Shown here in pieces: positions 22,061 through 34,323 of a stretch of 64,000 bases of DNA (position 1 is its first letter; the number at the start of each line of letters is the position of its first letter). Position numbers and translations under genes: made by a program. Source of the DNA: Porodaedalea pini (taxonomy: Eukaryota; Basidiomycota; Agaricomycetes; Hymenochaetales; Hymenochaetaceae); the NCBI GenBank assembly GCA_002794775.1, contig NBAY01000025.1, positions 1 through 64,000 of the forward strand, written 5' to 3'. The notes beneath the pieces were generated by a model that was not told the origin of the DNA, ran no database searches, and was given only the letters and a program-made list of their open reading frames with translations.

Positions 22061-24267
22061 AGGGAAAAGTGTCGATCATATACACGGGATGCAATTCCCG
22101 TGCACAGAGCGTCGATCATAAAGTGCTTCCAGTAAAGAAATTACAGTATATTATGTGCAATGTCCATGTAATGCAATGTGAACTAGATATACATGTATTG
22201 ATATATACCGAGTGAGGAAGAGAATGGAAAATTAAAAGAAAAGGAAAACAACAGTAAGAAAATTACGAGAGTAATGAGACAGCATGTCCAGCAGTTGGTC
22301 GAGCAAGGGGATCCCTCACACGGCACTGCCAACTGTCTCATTTACTTCTGTTCGTCCCTCTGCTGTTACTCACAAGCCGTCGCCTCAATCTCTCCTATCT
22401 CAGTACTAAGATTGGCGCACGGGCTTTTACTGCAAGAGCTCCCACAACATGTATCTGTTTTTTTTTCCATTTTGTATCGGTCGTCGTGGTTGGAATAGTT
22501 CTCAAACTTTCTATTCTTTGGACGTACAACCCAGTTGTCAGGAGAGCCGGCTGGTCGACCGGTGTCGTTCTACCCACTATCCGCCACTTTCTTAAATTCC
22601 TCTATAATATAGTAACCTAATTCACATAAATGCGTACTGTAGCAACGGTGGACGGCTGGTCATCGCTCGATGAGGCCGAACAGAGGCGTGCCAAATCATC
22701 TGGGGTTGTCAAAGCCCATTCCGAACTCGAAGCGGGGGGATCGACTTCCTCGACATAGCCATCCGCTCTCGACACGCACAAAATTGAGAGCTGTGTCTGG
22801 AGAGCGGTAAAGGAAGCAGGTGAACTCGGGGGGGGGGGGGGACTGAGAGAACGAAGAGCGCGCGCGAGCTGCCTAAAGTATGCTTTCCCCACATGATCGC
22901 GGAAGGGAAAGTTCTAGCTCCACGATCGATTGCGATTAGTGGTGGTGGTACACATATCCGTAACCCTGTGTTTCCTGGGTTACCCTAACTAACCTTATTT
23001 TTCAGTTGAAGTGGGATATCGTGGCTTCGTATATGTCTGCACTTGTACTCTCGCTTGTTCGCGGGATGCCAGGCATATTTCAACCCAGAGTGCCCACTTC
23101 GGTCGTATCGATCATCTACGAGTTTCCCATCGAAGCCTAGGACAGTCCCAAGAGAACCGGTCGTCGTCCTATAAACATAAGAGAATCAAATATTAAAGAT
23201 TTCATTTCAATTACCTGGCATCTCTTCATCTGCCCATGGAGCTGTGGCACAGACTTTCGAGAAGGAAAACTAGTCAGCCACTCGTCGAAAAAGTGCCCAA
23301 TTAAAAATCGCAATCCCACACTCTGAAAGTTTTGCGCTGCGCAATATCGAAGCACTTCCATATGAAGTAAGTCGACAATACATGCAAAAGATTGGACACA
23401 CCGGCGACGTCTCCGATTAAGACCGGAAGTACTTGATCACTACTAGTACTAGTACTGTGTTTTCGTGCCTTTTGCCGCAGTGACTTGCTGGATTTTCAGA
23501 GAAGTTTCTGTCTGTTTGTTTGAGTGCAGCTCGGACGGGATGCAGCGTTTCATTTCAGGACAAAGGCTGAAAATACACTCGCTTGTGTGCGCCCCGTCTC
23601 ATGCTTTTGCAAAACCGAGTCCCTCACAATCGAAGCAGATACCTCCCATTTTCCTAGGACCATTTAAGCTCAAAACCCCGTATAAATTTGCCGGGTGATT
23701 AGTCATTCTGACTGTCCTCACTCACCATGACTGTCTTTCAGCTCTCGTACTGCCGGGATTTACGAATTTATTACGCAGCTTTTTGCGAGAATCACCATCT
23801 TCACTAGCTTATGTATTATCTGTTATAATCATCGTGAGCCGACGAGTCAAACGTCGACGAGAACGATATGTCTGATAAGCAGAATTGCATCACCATTGTT
23901 ATTATTACATAAATCTTCCTTGCATTATCAAGACGAAACAAAAGAAAAGAAAAGGGGGTAAAAAAAGGAAAGGAAGCGTCTGAAAGACGAAGAGGAAGAG
24001 AAAGTGTAAAGATAGCCTCTCAAACGAAAGAAAGTAGTAACTAAAAGGAATGGTTACATATCAGAAGAAATGACAAGATAAGGACAAGACAGGAATACCC
24101 TCGCTGCTAACTGTTTTCTTCCCTTTTTTTTGTATGTTCTTTTTTTTTTCTTTCTATTTCTACACGTCGCGAGTGAGTGACCAAGCCTTTTGACGAATGG
24201 AGGGGAGAACTGGAGAAGGGATGATTGTGTGGTGGGACGTCACGGTGGATGCAAGAAACAGAGAAGG
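22061..24267. other. Gene-poor region
   Basis: No recognisable gene. It includes a small minus-strand open frame (22617-22892) with a Pro/Ser-rich N-terminal half, spanning a 13-base G-run near 22829-22841, and purine-rich and poly-T tracts at 23940-24160. The 91-residue frame has no family resemblance and I do not call it a gene. Confidence 0.4.
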
Positions 24268-25761
24268 TTATGCGAAGTTAGCCTTGTCGTCATTCGCCAA
24301 TGTCGATGGCGAGCTCGAGTAGAGATCCTCACCCGAGTGGGTGGTGTTAAACTCCAGGATACTGTCCATCTGATTGAGGTGGACCTCTGTGGTGTGCGTG
24401 GTGTGCGTGCTGCCCGTAATCCGGCTCTGCAGGTTACGTGACTGTGAATTTCAATATCAGCGCCTATATGCGGGGCGAGAAAAAAAAAAGACGCACCCCG
24501 AGCTGGTAGCTGTTGTGCACGCTGCTCTCCAGCGTCTTCCGCAGACTTTCACGCGCGTTCAGGGTCTGATAGAGTAAAAAAAAGAAGCAAAGCAGGAATT
24601 GATTAGTAACGAAGGAACGCCGCCGGTGCTTCGAGCGAGCCGACGTACGATCAGAAGCGCGTTACTTTTCAGGTTTTATGAAGAAAAAGCCGTCAGGTTG
24701 ATTGAATAGAGAGTGAAAAGTAGGGATAAACACACGTGTACAGGCGCCCGACGGGCATGGCGCACATAAAGTGGAGGTTGTAGTTAGGGAGTGTGGTGAG
24801 GAAGACAAGGTCGAGGATCTGGAAGCGGAAGGACGATAGATATGGTCCGGTGATTACCGTAAAAAAGTGCATATTCTTTTTAAGTACTGTATATCTGATG
24901 ATGGGAGGAAGAGAAGCACGTACGCATAGAACCGACACGGGCAGCGCGGCCTCCACCGTCATGCGAGAAAGCCGGAAGATGATTGAGTCGGTCCCTGCAG
25001 AGAAGACAGACAGAAGATTGAGGGAAGTCGGGGTTAGGCGCGTTACTTGAAGGGGTGATTGGCCACTTACGCTTGTATCCAGTGCGGCTCCTGTTGAGGT
25101 AGAAGAGCAGGAAGATCCTATACCCAGGTCAGACCCATCCCAGATAGGAGCAGTTGCCAAAAAGGACGTACGTGATGCTCGAGTCGCACGCGACGGACAT
25201 TGCTAGCCACGCATCCGCTATGGGGATGATCTTCACGTGCGACGCAATGCTCGGGGAGAGGACACCCATAGTCGCGGACGTGCATGCAAGCGCGCCCTGT
25301 GAGAGCGAGAGAAACGAGACGAAGATGAAGATCCAGATCGACTTGGAGAAGTGCATGATGCGCCACGCCATGAAGTGCTGAATCGGTACGACAGCGCTGA
25401 GGGAGCAATGAATTAAGTGCGTGCTTGACAAAAGCACGCGCATTGACGGCAGAACTCACAGCGTGCTGAAGATCGGGAGGGTCGCGTACGTCCAGGGCGA
25501 GGCGCCCAGCGCGGGGATGTTGGCAAAGTTATCGACGACATAATGCCACATTAGCGCGACGGTCGAGCCAGTCTGGTAGATGTCGATGAAGGTGACCCAG
25601 TAAAGGAGTGCAACGAGCTTCCAGTTGTCCTTGTAGCCCGCGGAGAGATACAAGACGAACTGCAAGAAGCAAATGCCGAAGAAGAATGCATTGACGACGG
25701 TGCCTATGAGCAGTGGACCGACGACGAGGTCGAAGTTGACGGCGGGGGCTGCGGCGGACAT
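24268..25761 (-). CDS. DUF6534-type seven-helix membrane protein
   Basis: ATG at 25761 opens MSAAAPAVNFDLVVGPLLIG; five or more minus-strand exons follow, with short introns. Hydrophobic segments include VVNAFFFGICFLQFVLYLSAG, LVALLYWVTFIDIYQTGSTV and IWIFIFVSFLSLSQGALAC. The diagnostic block FYLNRSRTGYK-(intron)-GTDSIIFRLSRMTVEAALPV, then LPNYNLHFMCAMPVGRLYT and TLNARESLRKTLESS, is the conserved core of the fungal DUF6534 family. The C-terminal tail is soluble and ends DDKANFA at TAA 24268. No stop or frame break was seen, so the gene looks intact. The family is hugely expanded in mushrooms and its function is unknown; the seven-helix shape suggests a sensor, but that is inference. Confidence 0.85.
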
Positions 25762-26554
25762 GGCGTGGTGTGTGTATGCGCGAGGAGTGTAGGACGAGTT
25801 GCGTCTGGGTAGCGGATAGGAGGACAGAGGCAGACGGACAAGGGGCGGGGAAGTAAAGGATGCATGGAGGGGGCAGATAAATATAAAGAGGGTTGTGTGT
25901 GTTGTTGAAGATTCTGTTTGCGGGCTAGAGCATTTCCTCGAGCGAAGAATAGTAATAAAAATAAAAAAAAAGAATCAGAAGCCTCGAGTACTGCTCCACA
26001 ATTTCCAATATTAATCCGACCTCGCCGCTCTCATTCCAACGTACTTATGGACATCATGCCCTCCGCCGAACTCTGTCAGCCCACTTTGTTCCTCGTGCGG
26101 AAAACGTCTGATAGCCAAAGAGCTCTTCCCGTCCGACATGGCCTGCCCGTGAATGTCCGATTGCGCAGATAAAGGCGAATTCACGTTCGATGTACGCACG
26201 AGTCTAAGAGCCCATCCTCCTCACTTTCCGAGCACTTCGCATCACGCAAACCTCTCGAGAAAATATGCAAGCCGACGACCAGTTCGCCTCCAAGGACGGC
26301 GGGAAGACCTGGACGCGCGGCTGCTTCGGCATCGAGCGGCTCGTCGGCGTTATGGCGTGCGTTTAAAGGTAAGGCGCCCTGATGAATGCACGACCTCCCT
26401 CGTTCCTGCGGATCCTCGCCTGGTGTCTTCGCGGCAACCCGTAACCCGATGTCTTTATTTTATTTCTTTTTATATGCATGTTCAATATTAATACTAATCT
26501 TTTATATAGTATTTCGCCCTCCGACTCCGACCCCGACACACGACACGTCCCGCG

Positions 26555-28724
26555 ATGGCAGTCGCACTGTCTGCCTCCATGGTCATCAGGTTTTGCTACA
26601 CCTGGCCCGAGCCCGACGCGCCTGCGTCTGCGCCAGTGTCAGTGGCTGCCCCTCTCGCTTCGCCAAACACATCTAGTGCCGGCTACGACGCGTCCAATGC
26701 AAGTGCGCTGTACGCCGTCCAAGGTGCTTATGGCGGTACGCGTCGTCCTTTTCTACTCAACGAAGATGATTATTTTATATTTACGATTTTTTTTTTTGGC
26801 GAACAGGTTACACGACGCATGGGCAGGGGCAGTCGGCGCTCTACCCCGTGCACGCCAGCCAGGCTCAGGCTCCACGGCAGAGCCCTGGAATGGGAGTAGG
26901 AATGGGATTGGGAGGGCTACGGCCAGCAGTTGCGACCGCGACCGCGACGTCATCCTCCCTGCAATACGCACTCTGCCCACACGCACACCACTCACACTCG
27001 TCACTCTCCTCCTTCTCCTCGCTCTCCTCGCTCTCCTCTGGCTCACCCTTCTCATCTGGATCCTCGCTGTCGCTCTCGAACTTGTCCGCCTTCTCCCCTC
27101 TCAATGCGAATGCGACCTCTGTGGGGGAGATGGCGTCGAGCCTCTCCCCGCTCAGCCCGCTCGCCCCGACGCCGTTTCGCGCTCATCCTCATTCGAATAC
27201 GAACGGGGGCGGGTACCCGCACAATCAAGCCCAGGTCCACTCGTCGCTCTCAGAGTCACAGTCGCACCCGCAGACTCAGACTCAGACTCACGTCCACTCA
27301 CATGCGCTTCATCAGCATCAGTCGTCTACGCCCGTCTCTGTTAATTCCAACTCCGGTTCTGGCTCTGGCTCTGGTTCCTCTGGGGTGGGCTCCCCGCACA
27401 TCCATACTCGCCCTACCTCCCATCTCCTGATTCTCCACCATCCATCCTATACTCATCCCCATCCCCATCCCCATACTCATACTCATACCCACACATCCTA
27501 TACCCACACAAACCATGGTAACAACACCCTTTCCTCCTCCTCCTCGACGACGACGGGGAGGCTCCCCCGCGTGAAGACCGAACCGGACCTCGAGGAGCCC
27601 GCCCACTCTCTCGATCTTGCCGGCTCGGGCGCAGGAGAGGGAGGGGGAGCGCGATTCGTTATGGAGCATCCCTATCCGTACACGTACGCTCGAACGCGGG
27701 AGAGGAGAGGGAGCGGGAGCGCGGACACTCCCCCACGTCCCCTCTATCCCCCGACTCCGGCCCCGGCCCTGGCTCCAGTTCTCTATATCCGTCAACAGAC
27801 GTCTCAGGACACAAGCACAAACAATCCCAATCCCAATCCCAACTGCCCTCTCCTCATTCCTCCTCCCTTTCCCAACAACACCCCCAACACGCGCCGCACT
27901 CCTTCACGGCGCCGCTCCGTGACGTGAACGCCAGCGCGGCGATGCGCGCGTGCATGGGCGTCTTCCGGCTCGACCCGTTCGCGCAGCTCAACGGGGTCGC
28001 GCTGCGCTGCGGGTTCGTTGCGAAGAATGGGAAGAAGCGGAAACGCAGTGGGAGCGACTCTGTTTCTCCTGACGATGAAGGCGAGGCCGATGCCGAAGCC
28101 GAAGCCGACCAAGATGAAGAGGGGGAGGACGCGCTGACATGGGACGGCGCGCAGGCGGGCCCGCTTGCGGTGGAGCCTGTGCTTATTGAGTTCCAGCTGT
28201 ATTTTGAGGGGATGGAGGTTGATGGCGAGGGAGAGGGAGAGGAGGAGATGGAAGCTGAGGAGTTTTATGAAGGCGAGGAGGCGCTTTATGAGGGTGAGTA
28301 TCGTGATGGGGGCGAGCGCGGAAACGGAGTTGGAGTTGGCGTCGGACACCAGAGGGGGCGAGGAAATGGACTCCGAGGAGGAGAAGGAGAGCGGGAGGAA
28401 GAGAGGGAGAGGGAGAGGGATGCGAAGCGCCGGAAGGGCGCACGGCGGTTTGGCATCGTCGTCGATGAGGACGCGTTCGGACTTGGTCATCGGTGTCCTA
28501 ACAACAACAACAACGAGGGGCTCGACTCCGAGGTTGAGCGGGAGTATGACTATGGACACGGACACGGACACGGACGCGGACGCGAATACGACTCGGAGGA
28601 CCGCAAGTTCGATGTCCGGCAGCACGAGCAGGACCTCCCGGTGCGCGCGCGTTCATCTTGGGAGGAGATGTTCGATGAGTATCTGGATCTGGATATGGGC
28701 GGGGCGGGGCGCTGGGGGAGTTAG
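26555..28724 (+). CDS. Low-complexity protein of unknown function
   Basis: A first exon from ATG 26555 (MAVALSASMVIRFCYTWPEP) to about 26735 is joined by a short intron to an exon from about 26812 (YTTHGQGQSALYPVHASQ). A long Ser/His/Thr/Pro-rich stretch built on hexanucleotide-like repeats (SYTHPHPHPHTHTHTHT) follows. The C-terminal half (27924-28724) has the only complex segment (AAMRACMGVFRLDPFAQLNG), then acidic and Glu/Arg-rich sequence ending GGAGRWGS. The first frame stops at 27927, and the second must be entered by a frame change near 27690-27780, where the DNA is repetitive; this may be an unseen intron or an indel. Composition suggests a nuclear, disordered regulator, which is inference. 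I do not recognise a family. Confidence 0.5.
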
Positions 28725-29125
28725 AGTTTCGTGGACAGGATTGAGTTGACGATCTCAAGAATTGGCTTGCTTTAGTGGCGTAGATGCATTGCACATTCTT
28801 TCCCTAACGCCTCACAATCCAGGGCCCAGTTGAGTTTAGCCGCAACAGGCAAAGTCTATATTGTAGTAAAATATATGCGTAGTAGTATGGAAAAGAAGGA
28901 TCAAATTAAAGGGCATGAGAATCGCATTACTGATAGAAAAAAAACAGGCATGATTAGACATGAAGACATAAAGAGTACAAAGGAACCGAGAGTGGACGGG
29001 AAGGTAACAAGTCGTCCGCATAAACTAAGAGATAGAGTTGCAGTCGATGAAAATAAACCTACTCCGATAATATGATATTAGAAACCCGACGACCCACTTT
29101 TGTTTGTCCATGAGGAGGTTTGGCC
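28725..29125. other. Intergenic between convergent genes
   Basis: The 3' flanks of the low-complexity gene and of the minus-strand zinc-cluster gene; no other feature seen. Confidence 0.5.
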
Positions 29126-30736
29126 TCAGGTCACGACGTGGTATGCACCTACAGTCTTTGCGTAAACGTTCCCATCTGTGAGGTAAGCATTTACTCCCTC
29201 CGTGCCCCATTGGAACATATGTAGGGAGTATGGTGTCGGCGGTGCCGACATGGGTACTGATGTAGGAATCGTTAGAGGCGTCCTCAAATCACTGTCAACA
29301 GGCGAGCGAAGTGTTTCCGATGCATGTCCATCGAAATTCGTGTAGGGTCCTGCCGCCGACGTATTGGGTGGTTTAGGCGAGCCATCGCCACTAGAGAAGT
29401 AGAGAGGGGTAGAATAAGTCTATAGCTCATAAATGAAGGTATTTTGAACTGACTGAAGAATGCCTTTCAGCTCCTGGATATGTCGATAAATAGAGCACCT
29501 GTTCTGAGAGTGACCTGGAAGATGTTGTAGGTAGTTCGACATCCCCTCGAGCTGGCGGGCAAGAGACACAAAGGAGTGGTTTGCCGCGGGGTCGGACACA
29601 CATGCACAAGAATCATCGTAGCGATACATGTCATTCGGAGAACGTCCTAAATGAAAATCAGTTCATATCCTGACTCACTGAATATGAGAGCAGTATTAAC
29701 CATTTAGACCGCTTGAAGAAGAAGACGAAGGCAAGTACGCTGCAGGAGAGCATCCGGAAGCTCCACGGTTTCCGTTACCGCACGCAGCTTCGTAGGCATT
29801 CTGCGCATAATGGTCCGAAGGCATATGCCCGATATTCATGGCATAAGCGGTACTTGTAGCAGAAGGTGGAGGCGACGGGGAAAGACGGTAGTAGCAGTTC
29901 TGATGCTGTATGTCTGCCACGGGCTGTGTTTTGACCAGCGGTGCGCCTGGCTGAGGAGAAAGTTGGCGGCGTTGCTTGGCGAGAGCTGTAGCTGCAATAC
30001 TTCCGCGCTTCTGGGATCGTGTATGCCACTTATCGCTGGCGTCGCCGTCGTAGTAGTTTGGATCCGCCCAGGGAGGATGTGGTTTGCCTGACAAGTCAGA
30101 CAATGTGAGTGAAACGAGAATAAAGACCAAGAACGGTAGGATTTGGATGCTTCAACTATCTGGAAGAAATGAAAAGGTCTCGACGTACCGCGTAGTTCAC
30201 GGACGAGACTCTCTAGCTCGGCAATTCGATTCCGTAGGCGGGTCGTTTCATCAATGTCAGGGTCGTCCCTGTCAGACAGCATGAGTACCGGAACGCTTGC
30301 CCATGCGACAGCACCAACCTAAGAGCGGGATCATCGACCTCGTACACGCATAGGCCGGTCTGAAATGAAGTATGAGCCTGACTATTTTAAATATGATATA
30401 TAATGGAAACACGAACAAGTCCGAGTCGAATGCATCTTCGGCAAGGTCTTATGACCAGAGTCACGATGTCAATACTCGTTCAGATCTGTTCAACAATATC
30501 AGGTGACTAACTTCATACGATTGCACTGGGAATGATAGTTATCAATACACGCGAAAGCAGAAGAGATTGGCTTTGCATACCTTGCGCTTGGCGTTGTGGC
30601 AGTTGAGGCATGACTGGGTTAGCCTGTTTCGCCGACGTTTGTGATGGTCCATGTCCATTGTAAAGTCGATATCAAGCAAGTCGCCCTTCATGACGTGCGG
30701 TTGAGAATCGGCGGCGAACATAATGTTGGATATCAA
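29126..30736 (-). CDS. Zn2Cys6 fungal transcription factor
   Basis: A binuclear zinc cluster C-X2-C-X6-C-X5-C-X2-C-X8-C is assembled across four exons. SCLNCHNAKRK ends at 30581. A 14-nt exon (30512-30525) gives CNRMK, a 31-nt exon (30417-30447) gives PCRRCIRLGL, and the next exon begins at 30359 with TGLCVYEVDD. A leucine-spaced helix follows (LRNRIAELESLVRELRG), the usual dimerisation coil after the cluster. The rest is Pro/Ser/Gln-rich, with a conserved helix (DPAANHSFVSLARQLEGMSN) and a C-terminus ending AYHVVT at TGA 29128-29126. The likely start is M at 30721 or 30736. Such factors bind CGG-containing sites in the nucleus. No lesion was seen. The target genes are unknown; the P450 downstream of it is a neighbour, not proven as a target. 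Confidence 0.85.
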
Positions 30737-32342
30737 GGCTAAGGTCAGATGTGCGGGATATTAGATGCGGCGGTGAAGGCTTGGTATCGAAGGTACGGAA
30801 GAATTGAAATGAGGCTGCTTATAATAAGGACCGCAAACTAAAAATAACGCGAGATACAAACAAGAACCAATGCTTACGGTTCCGTCTCTTTGATTGTATG
30901 GAGGCCAAATATGGACGATGCCTGACTGAGTGAGAAGTACCTAACAGATCTGTGCGTTATCGTCTGATGTTTACAGGCGCCTCCGGACGTTGCAACTCGA
31001 TCTCTTTCTTTGCACCGCCAGTCCCTTCCCGCCTGTACCCGTCCTTTGGTGCACTGAAAATTTTGAATTAAATTAAAATTAGGCATTTAAATTTCTTGGA
31101 ACTAACCGCACCTTCATGACAATCGAGATTCAGATTGTGAAAAAGACCATCAATCATATGTGTAACTACACGTGTCAGCAGCAGGGCATCCGCCCTATGA
31201 CGACTTGATGTATACACATATGTCGTGCAGCTCCCAGGCTTTAATTCTTGGTGCAGCCCTTCTGTTCATCGCTTATGTCCCAGTACTAGTGCTTTCACAG
31301 GGCACTGGCCCTCTTCCGGACATCTCGGGAATGCCTAGATCACCCGGGCGTCGGATAAAGAGGGGCCCTCTTTCCAAGCAAGTCTGCGATGTTCGGGCGG
31401 AATGTGAAGGCCGACCTGCTTGGAAGAAGAGTAGAAGAGCGAATAGTCGGCCAGAGCGAGTTTGGAAGGTAAATACTGAGGATCGCTGCAGATTCGCGCT
31501 CCTGCCTATTCGGGCGTGTGGGTCCGCGGTTGTCTGCGGTGGGTGCCAGGGGTCTTGTTTGACAATTATTACTTCCTTGCCAAACAAAATAAGTAAATGT
31601 GCTCATATATATCATGCCATAATGAAGCATATGTAGCATCTTAATTTACTTTCTGAACGTCGGGTGGTCTTTCATAGAAAAGGGTGACTTTTGAACCCCC
31701 ATAATCGCATGTCGCCTTTAAGGCCGTCAGCCTCCGGATGTGTGCGCATGGTGCATTGCCCACTCACGAAAGCAGAGACAAGATGGCGACTCCTGCGCGA
31801 CGAGGTGCTGATGATGAGATTCGCAAAAGCACAGCTCCATGAGGACGGAGATGAAGTAATCAGAAGGATTAACGCCGCTCTAAGTCTGTCTTTTTCTCTT
31901 CGGACACGGAGGAAGAGAGGAGGAAGACTGCAACCAAGGTAACGAGCTCAAAGACATGTCCAAATGGCGGTTCATTTATACGGAAGTTGACAGGCCCTGA
32001 AGTGTTTAATCGGAGTTCTGACAGCCATGCGTGACCGACGAAGACTCTTCGACGCAAATTCCTCAAAACGTTTCGTCTTCTTTGATGTTCTGCGCTGAGA
32101 CCGTCCTTCGTCCCCAGTAAATTCGCCGACGTCGTTGTGCTGTTCAGCAAGACCTCTCTGTGTTCAATGCTCTCAGATAACTTTGTCTGTTTTTCTTGCG
32201 AGAGATTGAGTTGAATAGCACTGATTCCGACGCTGTCAATCTGGACGCAGTTGAAGTAAGAATAGGAAATGAATATTCCGAATAGCAAGGGAATCTATCG
32301 AGAGTTCTCAGTTGCTACGTAAATCGAGCTTCTCTGTCACTC
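30737..32342. other. Intergenic
   Basis: About 1.6 kb without a convincing gene. An open frame at 31172-31636 with one hydrophobic stretch, and a minus-strand one at 31869-32288, lack any recognisable family. The stretch should include the promoter of the zinc-cluster gene near 30750-30850. Confidence 0.4.
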
Positions 32343-32349
32343 TATATAG
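32343..32349 (+). promoter_or_regulatory. TATA box of P450 gene
   Basis: TATATAG lies about 45 bp upstream of the start codon at 32388, a fitting distance for a short leader. Confidence 0.5.
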
Positions 32350-32387
32350 CTCGCTCGTGCCACCTGCTACTGTGACTGCCGCCCGCT

Positions 32388-34323
32388 ATGCCCATCCTCC
32401 TCTACGCAGCCGACGCCCTCCTCGTCGTCGTCGGGCTCCTCATCCTCCGCCGACTCATTCGCCTTCGTTTCTGCGCTGCACTCCTCCCTCCTGGTCCCAC
32501 TCCAAAGCCGGTCATTGGCAACCTCTTCGATGTCCCCATAGGACGAGCATGGCTCGGCTGGTCCGCACACGCGAAGGCTTTCGGCGCACTTTCGCATCTG
32601 AGCGTGTTCGGTACGCATATCGTCGCGCTACATGACCCGGTGGCAGCAGCGGTGCTCTTTGAGAAGCGGAGCGCTATCTTCAGTGACAGACCAAGACTCG
32701 TGTTCGGTGGGTTCAGATCTGCGATATCTGATTAGATTCTATCCAATTGGCAGTACTGAGGCTTTTCCGTTCTAGGTGGCGAAATGTGCGGATGGGCGAA
32801 CACGCTCGCGTTGCAGCAGTACGGAGATGCGTTTAGGCTGTTTAGGCGCGAGCTACATCAAGTGGGTGGCACACCTAAATTTTGAAAACGTTGTAGTGTT
32901 CATTCCCGACCAGATTATAGGCACGCAAGCCTCCATAGCGAAATTCCACCCGCTCATTGAGGTCGAGACACGTCGTTTCCTACTGCGGGTCCTGAACGAC
33001 ACCTCCAAGCTGCAGAAACATGTCCACACGTCTACAGGCGCAATCATCCTGTGCATGGCGTACGGATACACCATCGAGCCGTCCGGTCGCGACCCGCTCC
33101 ATGCGCTTGCGGACAAGGGCATCTCACAGATCAGCATGGCTGCCCAGCCAGGCGCATTTATCGTCGACGTACTCCCATTTCTGCGCTACCTTCCGGCGTG
33201 GTTCCCCGGAGCCCGTGGGTTCCACGCAGCTGCGAAGCACTATAAGGAGACGGTGACGGAGCTCGTGGAGAAGCCATTTACGTTCGTCAAGATGCAGGTC
33301 GCGAGCGGAGTAGCTGCGCCAAGTTACGTGTCCGCGCTGCTTGAGAAGTACGATAATAATGGGACAGGTGTGCTGAGTCCCGAGCAGGAACATGCGATCA
33401 AGTGGAGCGCGAGCAGCTTGTACACTGGCGGTGCGGACACGACTGTCAGTGCAATCCAGGCATTCTTCCTCGCGATGCTCCTCCATCCAGATGTTCTCGC
33501 ACGCGCTCAAGCGGAGCTCGATGCTGTTACGCGCGGCACACGCCTCCCTGGGTTTGAGGACAGGGAGCGTCTTCCGTATGTGAACGCGGTATGCAAGGAG
33601 GTGCTCCGGTGGGCGCCCGTCGCGCCGATGGGCATCCCACATGTTAACTCGGAGGACGTTGTGTATGAGGGATACACCATCCCGAAAGGTTCCATTGTCA
33701 TGCCGAACATCTGGTACGTACCTTCATCTTCCTCCAAGGAAAGTCAACTGAAGTTCAACGTAGGCAATACGCACATGACCCCACCGTGTACGACTCATCC
33801 TTCGAGTTCCGGCCCGAGCGTTTCCTCGTCGAGCCGTCGTCTTCTTCTCCGTCTCCGTCGCCCACCTCTCCCTCATCCGTAGGTGCAAAGACAGGCTCCT
33901 ACGCGCGGCACGCCGCGACCGCAGGCGTAGAACGCGACGTGCGCGAGTATGTCTTCGGTTTCGGTCGGCGTGCGTGCCCGGGGCGGGAGCTGGCAGATGC
34001 AAGTCTCTTCATGTTCGTAGCTATGAGCCTTGCGGCGCTCGATATTCAATCGCCGCCCGGTACAGACCTGAGTAGGGTCAGTGTTGGAGAGGGGAAGGGT
34101 TGGGTTGCGGGGACTATAACGTGCGTCTTAGACATTATTCCTGCTTTGTCGAGGTATTCACGAATGCGGATATGAATACAGACACCCTGAGCCCTTCGAG
34201 GTCGACGCACGTGCGCGATCTACCGCTGCGGCGGCGCTGATCCGCGCCGTAGAGGTCGAGCACCCGTGGGACGACCATGATGCCGAGTGCCTCGCGCATC
34301 TGAACTGGATGCGTCATGCGTAG
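32388..34323 (+). CDS. Microsomal cytochrome P450 monooxygenase
   Basis: Five exons (32388-32706, 32776-32861, 32914-33713, 33764-34120, 34182-34323) join in frame to 567 residues, the normal length for the family, ending at TAG. An N-terminal membrane anchor (ALLVVVGLLILRRLI) is followed by the proline hinge LLPPGPTPKP. The I-helix oxygen-binding motif is TGGADTT. The ExxR motif is KEVLRW, followed by the FEFRPERFL meander. The haem loop is FGFGRRACPGRELAD, with the Cys thiolate ligand. A Ser-rich insert follows the PERF motif. The enzyme would be anchored in the ER and work with an NADPH reductase. The sequence resembles the expanded mushroom P450s often annotated as O-methylsterigmatocystin oxidoreductase-like; the substrate cannot be told. 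All splice sites are GT-AG and no lesion was seen. Confidence 0.93.

Noticed and set aside
22617..22892. Small minus-strand gene
   Set aside because: Contains a G-run and proline-rich low complexity; no motif, so left as part of a gene-poor region.
27298..27795. Minus-strand ORFs opposite the low-complexity gene
   Set aside because: Compositional shadows of repetitive codons; the plus strand has the exon-intron structure and the complex segment.
33714..33770. Apparent one-base frameshift in the P450
   Set aside because: Using GT at 33714 instead of 33715 as donor joins the exons in frame (NIW-QYAHDP), so the gene is intact.
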